Source: DATLXH01 sp035576005 (GTDB lineage: Bacteria; Acidobacteriota; Thermoanaerobaculia; Gp7-AA8). Taken from it: a DNA stretch of 23,023 bases. The notes beneath the pieces were generated by a model. That model saw only the letters and a list, made by a program, of their open reading frames with translations, ran no database searches and had not been told where the DNA came from. A program made the position numbers and the translations under genes. Positions 7,082 through 14,423 of this stretch are shown here, one piece after another. The stretch is taken from NCBI GenBank assembly GCA_035576005.1, contig DATLXH010000125.1, positions 1-23,023 on the forward strand, given 5' to 3'. Every line of letters starts with the position of its first letter. Position 1 is the stretch's first letter.

Positions 7082-9205
7082 TTACGGCTTCGAGCGCTTT
7101 GGTCCTTTGCCGTCGGGCTTCCCGCCTGGAAAGAATCCCTTCCCCCCTCGCGGTCCTGGCTTCGCATCGTCTCTCTTGTTGTTGTAGGGACGAGACGCCG
7201 GCGAGCTGCTGCGTGTTCCGGAATCGGCACGCGATGATCTGAACGCTTTCTTGTCAGGCTCCGAAAAAGAAGGGCGGCTATCGTCACGTTGCGCCCGCGG
7301 ATTCGGCTTCCCATAAGGCATCGATGCTCTTGGCGGCGCCCCGGCTCCCGCTCGGGAGAATGGACGTTCCGCCTTGTAAGTCTTTCGCGGCGCACCGCCC
7401 TCGCCCTCGGCTCCATCTCGCGAAGATGCCTCTCGAACATTGAGCGGCCTTCCGCGGAAGCGTGCGCCGGCAACCTTGGCAAGCACCTGATCGCGATACT
7501 TCGCGGGAATCACCACGATCGTCATGGTTTCGCCGATTTCAATTGGACCGATATCTCGTCCCGGGACGTCTGCTTCATTTGCGATTGAGCCGACGATGTC
7601 GGCGGGACGAATCCCGTCCTGCTTGCCGACTCCCATCGAGAGGCGGACCTTCGGCTCTCCATCGTCATCCCTGCGCGGGGGTCGCCGCTCGCTCGTGGGC
7701 TCGTAACTCGAGTGAGCGGGTCGCTCGCTCTGTTCTCTTCCTGAGGGGCGAGGAGGTCTCTCCGCTCTGAGGTCGCCGGCAGCTGCGGTCCACTCCGTCT
7801 TCGGTCGGGAAGGCGGCCGAACAGGGGCCGTATTCACGCGCTCGAAAATTTGCGGACGCTCAGGCTCAGGCACGAGCGAGCGCGAACTGTTAGCCAGGCG
7901 CGCTGCTGCCGCCGCGACTTCAGCCATGTCAAAACCACCTTCATCGACCAGTTGCTCGACAAGCTCGACATAGAGATCGAGGTCGCCATCGTTGAGACTC
8001 TTGCGCAGATTGTCCTTGAACAGGGCCACCCGTTTTGCGGCGACATCCGCACCGGTCGGTATCTTCATCGCCTTGATCTGAGTGCCGGTGAAGCGCTCGA
8101 TCTCACGCATCATCCGCCGTTCCCGCGGCGTGATAAAGAGCGTCGCCAGCCCTCGTCGCCCCGCGCGCCCCGTGCGTCCGATCCGATGGACGTAGGCTTC
8201 GACGTCGTGCGGAATGTCGTAGTTGATGACGTGCGAGATCTGTTCGACGTCGAGACCGCGAGCGGCGACATCGGTGGCGACCACAATCTCCAGTTGACCG
8301 GCCCGCAGCCGGCGGATGACGCTTTCACGCAGTGGCTGAGTCATGTCGCCGTGCATCGCTTCCGACGCGAAGCCGCGCGCCTGCAGTTTTTCCGAAAGCT
8401 CGGCTGCACCGTTCTTTGTTCGGCGAAAGATGAGAACCGCTTCGCTCGATTCGATCTCGAGAATCTGCGTGAGCACCTCGAGCTTCTGTCCCTCAGAAAG
8501 GTTCAGGAACCGCTGCTCGATTGCAGGGGTGGTCTGCGCTCTATGCTCGATCTCGATCCGGGTCGGATTCTTGAGGTACCGCTTGGAGATTCGGAGGACC
8601 TCAGCGGGCATCGTCGCCGAGAAGAGCGCCACCTGGCGTTCGGTCCCTGCTTCAGACAAGATCCGCTCGACCTCCTCCTGGAATCCCATCTTCAACATCT
8701 CGTCCGCTTCGTCGAGCACGATCATGGTGATCGCACTCAGGTTGAGGGTCTTCCGATCGAGATGGTCGATGAGGCGGCCAGGAGTGCCGACGACGATCTG
8801 CGCGCCGCGCTGAAGGGCACGCAACTGCGTGCCCATCGGTGCGCCACCATAGACGGGCAGGACGCTGATGGAACCGATGCCTCGCGCGTACGAATGAATC
8901 GCCTCTGCCACCTGCATGGCGAGCTCGCGTGTGGGGGCGAGGACGAGCGCCTGCGTAGCCCTGCTCTCGGGGTCGATCCGCTCGAGCATCGGAAGCGCGA
9001 ATGCGGCGGTTTTTCCCGTACCGGTCTGTGCCTGACCGATGACATCGCCTCCTGCAAGCAGGACGGGGATCGTCCTTTCCTGGATCGGTGTGGGAGCTTC
9101 GTATCCCAGCTCCACCAGGATTTTGACTACGCTGTCTCGCAGTCCAAGTTGAGAGAAGGGGCTGATTTTTGGGGTTGGCGGAGTGTCGTCGATTGAGTCG
9201 GTCAT
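7082..9205 (-). CDS. deaD: DEAD-box ATP-dependent RNA helicase (DeaD/CsdA type)
   Basis: 707 aa from ATG 9205, preceded on the minus strand by AAGGA with 5-nt spacing. The frame stays open upstream to 9451, but that part overlaps the divergent peptidase gene. RecA core motifs in order: Q motif near 16-43 (F17 to PTPIQ), AQTGTGKT 59-66, PTRELA 91-96, TPGRLID 141-147, DEAD 165-168, SAT 196-198, TDVAARGLD 311-319 and HRIGRTGR 340-347. A linker leads to a DbpA/CsdA-type RNA-binding domain (about 517-593: RLSMGVGKQDGIRPADIVGS..GRDIGPIEI..TMTIVVIP). A basic, Pro/Arg/Ser/Gly-rich disordered tail follows (about 594-707). The family unwinds RNA in ribosome assembly, mRNA turnover and cold adaptation. 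Disordered segments on both sides of the RNA-binding domain make it longer than E. coli CsdA. Confidence 0.93.
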   Translation of the reverse strand: MTDSIDDTPPTPKISPFSQLGLRDSVVKILVELGYEAPTPIQERTIPVLLAGGDVIGQAQTGTGKTAAFALPMLERIDPESRATQALVLAPTRELAMQVAEAIHSYARGIGSISVLPVYGGAPMGTQLRALQRGAQIVVGTPGRLIDHLDRKTLNLSAITMIVLDEADEMLKMGFQEEVERILSEAGTERQVALFSATMPAEVLRISKRYLKNPTRIEIEHRAQTTPAIEQRFLNLSEGQKLEVLTQILEIESSEAVLIFRRTKNGAAELSEKLQARGFASEAMHGDMTQPLRESVIRRLRAGQLEIVVATDVAARGLDVEQISHVINYDIPHDVEAYVHRIGRTGRAGRRGLATLFITPRERRMMREIERFTGTQIKAMKIPTGADVAAKRVALFKDNLRKSLNDGDLDLYVELVEQLVDEGGFDMAEVAAAAARLANSSRSLVPEPERPQIFERVNTAPVRPPSRPKTEWTAAAGDLRAERPPRPSGREQSERPAHSSYEPTSERRPPRRDDDGEPKVRLSMGVGKQDGIRPADIVGSIANEADVPGRDIGPIEIGETMTIVVIPAKYRDQVLAKVAGARFRGRPLNVREASSRDGAEGEGGAPRKTYKAERPFSRAGAGAPPRASMPYGKPNPRAQRDDSRPSFSEPDKKAFRSSRADSGTRSSSPASRPYNNKRDDAKPGPRGGKGFFPGGKPDGKGPKRSKP

Positions 9206-9243
9206 CGTAATCCTTGTATGGCAGCGCAGCAGCTGACGTGCCG

Positions 9244-9249
9244 ATTGTA
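9244..9249 (-). promoter_or_regulatory. Candidate -10 box for the helicase gene
   Basis: The minus strand reads GATTACAATC, with TACAAT 38 nt upstream of ATG 9205. This leaves room for the visible Shine-Dalgarno sequence in a short leader. No clear -35 was found. Confidence 0.35.
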
Positions 9250-9276
9250 ATCGCAGCCGGAAGTTTGCACGGAGCT

Positions 9277-9300
9277 CCCCCCTCTCCCGAGGGAGAGGGG
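9277..9300. repeat. Short palindrome of the intergenic family
   Basis: CCCCTCTCCC, GA, GGGAGAGGGG (9279-9300) forms a strong hairpin. It lies between the divergent helicase and peptidase genes, just upstream of the candidate peptidase promoter. Confidence 0.6.
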
Positions 9301-9309
9301 TTAAACCGC

Positions 9310-9315
9310 TACAAT
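9310..9315 (+). promoter_or_regulatory. Candidate -10 box for the first M16 peptidase gene
   Basis: TACAAT, five of six matches to TATAAT, lies 35 nt before ATG 9351, leaving a leader that contains AGGAGA at 9341-9346. The hairpin at 9279-9300 occupies the region where a -35 element would be. Confidence 0.35.
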
Positions 9316-9350
9316 CCCGCTTCCGCGCTTCGGCGCTACGAGGAGACTGC

Positions 9351-12128
9351 ATGTCATCGAGACTGGTTGCGCTGATCATCGCCCTTGTTTCGCCGCTCAT
9401 CCTGGCGGCTGCTCCGAAAGGAAAGAAAGCAGACATGAAAAAATCGACCACGTCTTTTCAGCGTGAGCAGTTCACGATTCCTCACCAGAAGTTCGTGCTC
9501 GAGAATGGCCTCACTCTCCTCGTTCACGAGGATCACAGCGTGCCGGTCGTCGGCGTGAATCTCTGGTATCACGTCGGATCTCGCAACGAGAAGCGCGGAA
9601 AGACCGGGTTCGCCCACCTTTTCGAACATTTCTTTTTCAACGGCAGCGAGAATCATCCTCACGGGTTCCGCGAAGCGATGGACGACCTCGGCGCAAACAA
9701 TCGCAACGGCACCACGAACACGGATCGGACGAACTTCTTCCAGGATGTTCCAGTGGCGGCTCTCGAGCGGACGCTTTATCTCGAGGCGGACCGGATGGGC
9801 TTTTTGGCGGGCTACATCTCGAAGGAGATGCTCGAGCGCGAGCGCGGGGTCGTGCAGAACGAGAAACGGCTTGGCGAGAACCAGCCGTACGGCCGGGCGT
9901 TCTCTCAGATGGTTGAAACGATCTACCCCTACTCGCATCCCTACAGCTGGTCGACGATCGGCAGCATGGACGACCTCAATGCGGCATCCCTCGAGGACAT
10001 TCGAGAGTGGTACCGCACTTACTACGGCCCCAACAATTGCGTTCTTTCTCTGGCCGGTGACATCACACCTGAGCGCGCGCTCGAGCTGGTGAAAAAGTAC
10101 TTTGGAGGAATCCCTCCGGGCCCGCCACTGCGCCGCACGGAGGAATGGATCCCGCGACTCGAATCGAACGTGCGCGATCAGATGGAAGACCGTGTCGCGC
10201 AGACACGCATCTACCGGATCTATCACGCTCCTGCATGGCGCAGCAGGGAGATTCCGCATCTGGAACTCCTTGCCAGCGTGCTCAGCGGATCGAAGAGCGC
10301 ACGACTCGACAGGCGTCTGGTCTACGACAAGGAACTGGCGACCAGCGTCTCAGCCGCCGTATGGGATAAGGAGCTCGGCAGCAACTTCATCCTGACGGCA
10401 AACGTCAAGCCGGGGATCGATCCAGCGCTGGTTGAGCGCGAGATGGATTCGGTCGTTTCGGAGTTGCTCGAGAAAGGGGCGACGTCCGCCGAGCTTCAGC
10501 GCGCTCAAAGCCGGACCCTGGCCGACTTTGTTCGCGGCATGGAACGGCTCGGCGGCTTCGGCGGGCGCTCGGACATCCTTGCCAGAAGTATGACCCTCGG
10601 CGGCAGTCCTGACAGCTACCTCGACCGTCTGGAGACTCTTGCGAAGGCGACTCCCGCGGATCTGAAAAAGGCTGGCCGAACCTGGCTTCGTGCAAACCAC
10701 TACACACTTCTGGTCAAGCCATTTCCGCGTCTTGCGGCGGCGACTACAACACTCGATCGAAAGATTCTCCCCCCTCTCGGCGATGCCCCGGACGTCCGGT
10801 TTCCCGAGGTTCAGCGAGCGAAACTCGACAACGGTCTCTCGGTCATTCTCCTCGAGCGTCACACGGCGCCAATCGTCAATGTCTCCCTGGTCATTGATGC
10901 CGGCTATGCCGCGGATCGCGCCGAGAAGGCCGGAGTGGCTTCGCTGGCCCTCGATCTGATGGATGATGGAACGACGAGCCGCGACAACTTCCAGATCGTG
11001 GACGAGCTCGATGCCCTCGGCGCGAAGCTCGGCACGGGCAGCTCGCTCGATCTTTCGTTCGTTCGCTTACAGGCGCTGCCCGCCAACCTTCGTGCTTCGC
11101 TCGACATCCTTTCCGACGTCGTGCTGCATCCCGCATTTCCCCCTGATCTTGTTGCGCTCGAGAAGCGTCGACGTCTCACTCAGATCGCTCAGGAAAAGTC
11201 GCAGCCCGGAGGCGCGGCACAGCGCGTACTGCCCGGCCTTCTTTTCGGGGCCGGCCACGCATATTCGACTCCCTTCTCCGGACTGGGCTTCGAGAAGACA
11301 GTCGCCACGATTACTCGCGACGATCTGGCGGGCTGGCACAGCAACTGGTTTCATCCGGGCAACAGCACCATCATCGTGACAGGTGACGTGACGATGGAGA
11401 AGGTGCTGCCCGAGCTGAAACAGGCGTTCTCGGAGTGGCGACCGGGAACGGCCCCGGTGAAGAAGATTGATCCGGTTGAGAGCACTGCAGGGGGAAAGAT
11501 CTATCTCATCGACAAGCCCGACGCACCACAGTCTGTGATTGTCGCGGCGCACGTCTCGGAGACCGGAGGGCAGCCTGAAGATCTTGCAATCGAGCCGGTG
11601 ATGCGGAACTTCGGAGGCATGGCCACCTCGAGGCTGATGAGAAACCTCCGGCTCGAGAAGCACTGGAGCTATGGCGCTTCGGCGACTCTCGTCAATGCCC
11701 GAGGCCAGCGTCCGTTCATGATCGTTGCGCCGGTACAGAGTGACAAGACGAAAGAGTCAATGATAGAGATCGCGAAGGAACTGCGCGGCGTGGCAGGGGA
11801 GCGGCCTGTGGCGGGCGAAGAGTTCGCGAGCATCATGCGGAACATGACCCTTCGTCTCCCTGCGCGATTCGAGACACTGGAAGCGTTGGAAGCTGCAGCG
11901 ATCAGTCTGGTGAACTACGGTTATCCTGATGACTACTACGCGAATTACTCGCGCAACATGCGCGCGCTGACCGAATCCTCTCTTGGGAACGCAGCGAGTA
12001 AGTACGTGAAGCCTGAGTCCGTCATCTGGATCGTCGTCGGTGACCTCGCAAAAGTGGAAGCCGGCATCAGGGAGCTCGGATTCGGTGAGGTCCGTCGTAT
12101 GAACGCTGACGGGGAGCTGATCGAATGA
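9351..12128 (+). CDS. Secreted M16 (insulinase/pitrilysin) family zinc metallopeptidase
   Basis: 925 aa. The signal peptide (LVALIIALVSPLILAAAP, about residues 5-22) points to export. The inverted zinc motif HLFEH at 89-93 (H89, E92 catalytic, H93) is completed by the downstream glutamate E171 in VVQNEKR, the usual M16 spacing. The protein has two homologous halves. The C-terminal half (from about LDNGLSVILLERH) repeats the fold but has LALDLMDDGT where HxxEH would be, so it is catalytically inactive, as in two-domain M16 enzymes, which cleave peptides enclosed between their halves. AGGAGA, 4 nt before the ATG, supports the start. It is a paralogue of the minus-strand gene at 16579-19353; both end with VGDL.K.E.GIR.L..GEV. 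It may share a transcript with the thioesterase and esterase genes. The substrate is unknown. Confidence 0.93.
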   Translation: MSSRLVALIIALVSPLILAAAPKGKKADMKKSTTSFQREQFTIPHQKFVLENGLTLLVHEDHSVPVVGVNLWYHVGSRNEKRGKTGFAHLFEHFFFNGSENHPHGFREAMDDLGANNRNGTTNTDRTNFFQDVPVAALERTLYLEADRMGFLAGYISKEMLERERGVVQNEKRLGENQPYGRAFSQMVETIYPYSHPYSWSTIGSMDDLNAASLEDIREWYRTYYGPNNCVLSLAGDITPERALELVKKYFGGIPPGPPLRRTEEWIPRLESNVRDQMEDRVAQTRIYRIYHAPAWRSREIPHLELLASVLSGSKSARLDRRLVYDKELATSVSAAVWDKELGSNFILTANVKPGIDPALVEREMDSVVSELLEKGATSAELQRAQSRTLADFVRGMERLGGFGGRSDILARSMTLGGSPDSYLDRLETLAKATPADLKKAGRTWLRANHYTLLVKPFPRLAAATTTLDRKILPPLGDAPDVRFPEVQRAKLDNGLSVILLERHTAPIVNVSLVIDAGYAADRAEKAGVASLALDLMDDGTTSRDNFQIVDELDALGAKLGTGSSLDLSFVRLQALPANLRASLDILSDVVLHPAFPPDLVALEKRRRLTQIAQEKSQPGGAAQRVLPGLLFGAGHAYSTPFSGLGFEKTVATITRDDLAGWHSNWFHPGNSTIIVTGDVTMEKVLPELKQAFSEWRPGTAPVKKIDPVESTAGGKIYLIDKPDAPQSVIVAAHVSETGGQPEDLAIEPVMRNFGGMATSRLMRNLRLEKHWSYGASATLVNARGQRPFMIVAPVQSDKTKESMIEIAKELRGVAGERPVAGEEFASIMRNMTLRLPARFETLEALEAAAISLVNYGYPDDYYANYSRNMRALTESSLGNAASKYVKPESVIWIVVGDLAKVEAGIRELGFGEVRRMNADGELIE

Positions 12129-12168
12129 CGCGACCCGATCGAAATCCGGCTCAGTTTCAGGCCCGCGA

Positions 12169-12188
12169 CCGGACATTCCGGTGTCCGG
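12169..12188 (+). promoter_or_regulatory. Leader hairpin just before the thioesterase ribosome binding site
   Basis: CCGGACA, loop TTCCGG, TGTCCGG: a perfect 7-bp stem ending 4 nt before AGGAGG (12193-12198). It might affect translation or end of transcription, but no T-run follows. Its role is only inferred. Confidence 0.35.
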
Positions 12189-12192
12189 CGGC

Positions 12193-12198
12193 AGGAGG
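12193..12198 (+). promoter_or_regulatory. Shine-Dalgarno sequence for the thioesterase
   Basis: AGGAGG touches ATG 12199 directly and lies 12 nt before ATG 12211. The second ATG is the only one at usable spacing. A GTG at 12181 would put this site inside the coding region, so 12211 is preferred. Confidence 0.5.
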
Positions 12199-12210
12199 AT
12201 GCAGGTTCAG

Positions 12211-12606
12211 ATGAAGACTGAGCTCGCGAAGGTTCCCATCAACGGACAGCTGCAGTTCGAGCTGATCGAATGCGTCGAGGGAGCCGCGGAAATCTCGATG
12301 CCCGTTCTACCCTGGTTCGAGCAGGAAGGGGGCGTGATCCATGGTGGAATCATCACGAGCCTGGCGGATACCGCTGCTGTCTACGGGATATACCCTTTTC
12401 TGAAACCAGGGGAGGCAATGACCAGCATCGAGCTGAAGATCAACTTCGTGCGGCCCGGGCGACTGTCGGGCGGGGATCTGAACGCAAAGTCGACGACCGT
12501 GCGGCGCGGTGGAACGATCGCACTTTGCGACGTCGAGGTGTCGCAGGCCGCGTCGCTCATAGCGAAGGGGTTGTTCACCTATCTCATCATGAAGAAGCGA
12601 GCGTGA
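12211..12606 (+). CDS. PaaI-like hotdog-fold thioesterase
   Basis: 131 aa from ATG 12211; in-frame GTG 12181 and ATG 12199 are alternatives. The hotdog signature HGGIITSLADTAAVYG (44-59) holds the acidic catalytic position (D53 by family analogy) on the central helix. It is followed by TSIELKINFVRPGRLSGGDLNAKSTTVRRGG, the strand pair typical of the PaaI/YbgC group. Such enzymes hydrolyse acyl-CoA thioesters, often aromatic or fatty acyl, as cytoplasmic tetramers. The substrate cannot be told from sequence. The stop codon overlaps the next gene's GTG by 4 bases (GTGA), indicating translational coupling with the lipoprotein esterase. Confidence 0.87.
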   Translation: MKTELAKVPINGQLQFELIECVEGAAEISMPVLPWFEQEGGVIHGGIITSLADTAAVYGIYPFLKPGEAMTSIELKINFVRPGRLSGGDLNAKSTTVRRGGTIALCDVEVSQAASLIAKGLFTYLIMKKRA

Positions 12607-13451
12607 ACGGTTCCCGGCGCATCTGGTCGGCAATGAGCCGGTGTTACGGAAGCATCGAGTGCGGAGCTTCGCCTTTCGTCCTGACCGGACCTTTGCTATT
12701 GCTTTTGCTGGTCTCATGTCGAAGCATCGCGCCTGTGCGTGAGACCGGATTTCTCAACAGATCCGTAAAAGTCGGGACGATGACGTATCCCTACGTCGTC
12801 TACGTTCCGAAGGAGTACGACAGGCGACGCAGCTGGCCTGTCGTGCTTTTCCTGCATGGTGCTGGCGAGCGGGGAAGCGATGGGATCCGTCAGACCGGAT
12901 TCTCGCTCGGCCACGCCATCCGGAATGGCGACGTGAAAGTTCCATTCGTCGCGCTGTTCCCCCAGGCGCCGGCTGATAAGCAGTGGCTCGGGGAAGTTGC
13001 CGATGCTGCCATCCGCGCGCTCGATCGAACGGTGGATGAGTACCGTGGCGACCCGAAGAGAATCTACCTGACGGGGCTCTCACTGGGAGGGTATGGGACG
13101 TGGCACCTCGCGATCGCGAACCCCGACAGGTTCGCTGCGATCGTTCCGATCTGCGGCGGAATCGTGGCGCAGGAAAGCGCGCAATCGGTGAGGCAGTCGC
13201 CTCTCACGAAACGGGCGGGCGACCCGTACCGGTTCGTTGCGCGCGCGTTGCGTGACACGCCGGTCTGGATTTTTCACGGTTCGGCAGATCAGGTCATTCC
13301 GGCTTCCGAGTCACGGCTCATGGAGGCGGCGCTGAAAGAAGAGGGCGGCAACGTTCGCTACACCGAGTACAAGGGTGTAGGGCACAACTCGTGGGACCGC
13401 GCGTACACGGACCCCGAATTGTGGAAGTGGCTCATGGCGCAGCGGCGATGA
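12603..13451 (+). CDS. Lipoprotein alpha/beta-hydrolase (esterase / PHB depolymerase-like)
   Basis: 282 aa from GTG 12603, which overlaps the thioesterase stop; ATG 12633 would shorten the leader by ten residues. A hydrophobic run ending LLLLLLVSC is a lipobox (Cys39), so the mature protein is probably anchored in the envelope by lipid. The hydrolase fold shows LFLHGAGERGSDG (oxyanion region, 82-94), LTGLSLGGYG with nucleophile S160, D229 in HGSADQVIPA and H261 in GVGHNSW, a complete Ser-Asp-His triad. The HGAGERG and GLSLGGYGTW blocks match the family annotated as prolyl-oligopeptidase-like or PHB-depolymerase-like esterases, which cleave ester bonds in exogenous polymers or carbohydrate esters. 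The natural substrate is unknown. An inverted pair of palindromic repeats follows the stop. Confidence 0.87.
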   Translation: MNGSRRIWSAMSRCYGSIECGASPFVLTGPLLLLLLVSCRSIAPVRETGFLNRSVKVGTMTYPYVVYVPKEYDRRRSWPVVLFLHGAGERGSDGIRQTGFSLGHAIRNGDVKVPFVALFPQAPADKQWLGEVADAAIRALDRTVDEYRGDPKRIYLTGLSLGGYGTWHLAIANPDRFAAIVPICGGIVAQESAQSVRQSPLTKRAGDPYRFVARALRDTPVWIFHGSADQVIPASESRLMEAALKEEGGNVRYTEYKGVGHNSWDRAYTDPELWKWLMAQRR

Positions 13452-13466
13452 GCCTGGTTTTTTTCT

Positions 13467-13665
13467 CCCCCTCTCCCGGCGGGAGAGGGTGCCGCGTCGA
13501 GCGGCGGGTGAGGGTCCCTGGTGGCGTTGCGAAAATCCTCACCTCTACCAGATCGCTCGTACAACAATCTTTCATCTGATTCCTGAGGCGATCAAGACCG
13601 ATCTCGAAGATCGGTGAAGCGTAAGACCCTCACCCCTGACCCCTCTCCCGCGGGGAGAGGGGGAC
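13467..13665. repeat. Inverted pair of intergenic palindromic repeats between convergent genes
   Basis: The left copy (13467-13517) reads CCCCTCTCCCGGCGGGAGAGGG, TG, CCGCGTCGAGCGG, CGGGTGAGGGTCC. The right copy (13625-13665) is inverted: GACCCTCACCCCTGACCCCTCTCCCGCGGGGAGAGGGGG. About 105 bp without a gene lie between them. The location between a plus-strand and a minus-strand gene would suit a bidirectional transcription boundary, but no U-tract follows either hairpin in the right orientation. Confidence 0.7.
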
Positions 13666-13690
13666 CCACCCATCCTCGCGCTGCAATCTT

Positions 13691-14362
13691 CTACCGCTCC
13701 GCCGTCACGATCCCCCAGATCCAGTTCCTCCACACACAGTCCAGCTTCGTGAACCCCGCCGCTTGCAACATCGCGAAATGTTCCGCGAGGGGAGTGTAGT
13801 GGTCGTGGGCAGCGGCATGATCGACGAGGCTGCTCGTCTCGGCGTCGCTGCAGTGACCGGCAGACCGGCAGAACTCGAGCCACCTCTCCCAGTTGATGGC
13901 GTGATTCTCTTCCGTTCCTCCGCGCAGCTGGTCTGCAAAGCGAAATGTCCCGCCCTCATCGGTGAGCTGCGCAATGCGCTCATAGAGCGGGGATTTGTCG
14001 CGAACGTGGTGGAGGCTGATGCTCGAGACCACGACATCGAATTGCCCAAGGGTGGCGGGTAGTTGCTCGAACAAGCTCTCGACGAACGTTGCCTGGCGCG
14101 ACAGACGCTTCCTCGTCACATTCAGCATTTCGGGAGATGCATCAACGAGTGTGAGCTTCGCCGATGGGTATCTTTCCGCGAGGGAAAGCGACAGATTTCC
14201 AGTTCCGCATCCGAGCTCGAGCACGCGATCCGCGGCGGGAGGAAGGTAATCGATCAGCCGCTCGATCATTTCGTCATAGCGAGGAACCGCGCGCCGGATC
14301 CGCGAGTCGTATGATTCAACCATATCGCCGAAGTAATCGGCTGCCGTGGACGGGACAGACAT
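13691..14362 (-). CDS. Class I SAM-dependent methyltransferase
   Basis: 223 aa from ATG 14362. An ATG at 14392 would add ten residues but leaves only 31 bp to the divergent gene; a GATAAT box 6 nt upstream of 14362 favours the shorter form. The Rossmann-type SAM site is clear: VLELGCGTGN at 47-56 (motif I), LTLVDASPEML at 70-80 with acidic D74 for the SAM ribose, FDVVVSSISLHHV at 108-120 (motif IV/post-II), and EGGTFRFADQL near 136-146. The C-terminal part (WERWLEFCRSAGH, HYTPLAEHFAMLQAAGF, WGIVTAER) resembles small-molecule or tRNA-modifying methyltransferases of the UbiE/type-11 group. The substrate is unknown. It is divergent from the ABC-F gene, so the two share one short control region. 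Confidence 0.85.
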   Translation of the reverse strand: MSVPSTAADYFGDMVESYDSRIRRAVPRYDEMIERLIDYLPPAADRVLELGCGTGNLSLSLAERYPSAKLTLVDASPEMLNVTRKRLSRQATFVESLFEQLPATLGQFDVVVSSISLHHVRDKSPLYERIAQLTDEGGTFRFADQLRGGTEENHAINWERWLEFCRSAGHCSDAETSSLVDHAAAHDHYTPLAEHFAMLQAAGFTKLDCVWRNWIWGIVTAER

Positions 14363-14423
14363 TCGCGGATTATCGCGCAGAGTTCCCGTCATTGCTCATC
14401 GGTAAGTTAATATCCTCGGCCCC
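14363..14423. promoter_or_regulatory. 61-bp divergent control region with -10-like boxes facing both ways
   Basis: On the minus strand GATAAT (14374-14369) lies 6 nt before the methyltransferase ATG. On the plus strand TAATAT (14408-14413) lies 10 nt before the ABC-F ATG 14424. Neither gene has a Shine-Dalgarno sequence. Both fit transcripts starting at or close to the start codon. No -35 elements are convincing. Confidence 0.35.

Noticed and set aside
7850..9196. 448-codon open frame on the plus strand
   Set aside because: It is entirely antisense to the helicase gene, whose minus-strand frame carries all DEAD-box motifs. The plus-strand translation shows no domain and is a high-GC shadow.
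9206..9451. N-terminal extension of the helicase to 9451
   Set aside because: It would overlap the signal-peptide region of the divergent peptidase gene and both candidate promoters. ATG 9205 has a good Shine-Dalgarno sequence and directly precedes the Q motif region.
12270..12602. Upstream extension of the esterase frame
   Set aside because: It lies inside the thioesterase gene in a different frame. The lipoprotein signal sequence begins only after 12603.
13452..13690. CRISPR-like or tandem repeat array
   Set aside because: The repeats are two inverted palindromic copies with unequal spacing, not regularly spaced direct repeats with unique spacers.
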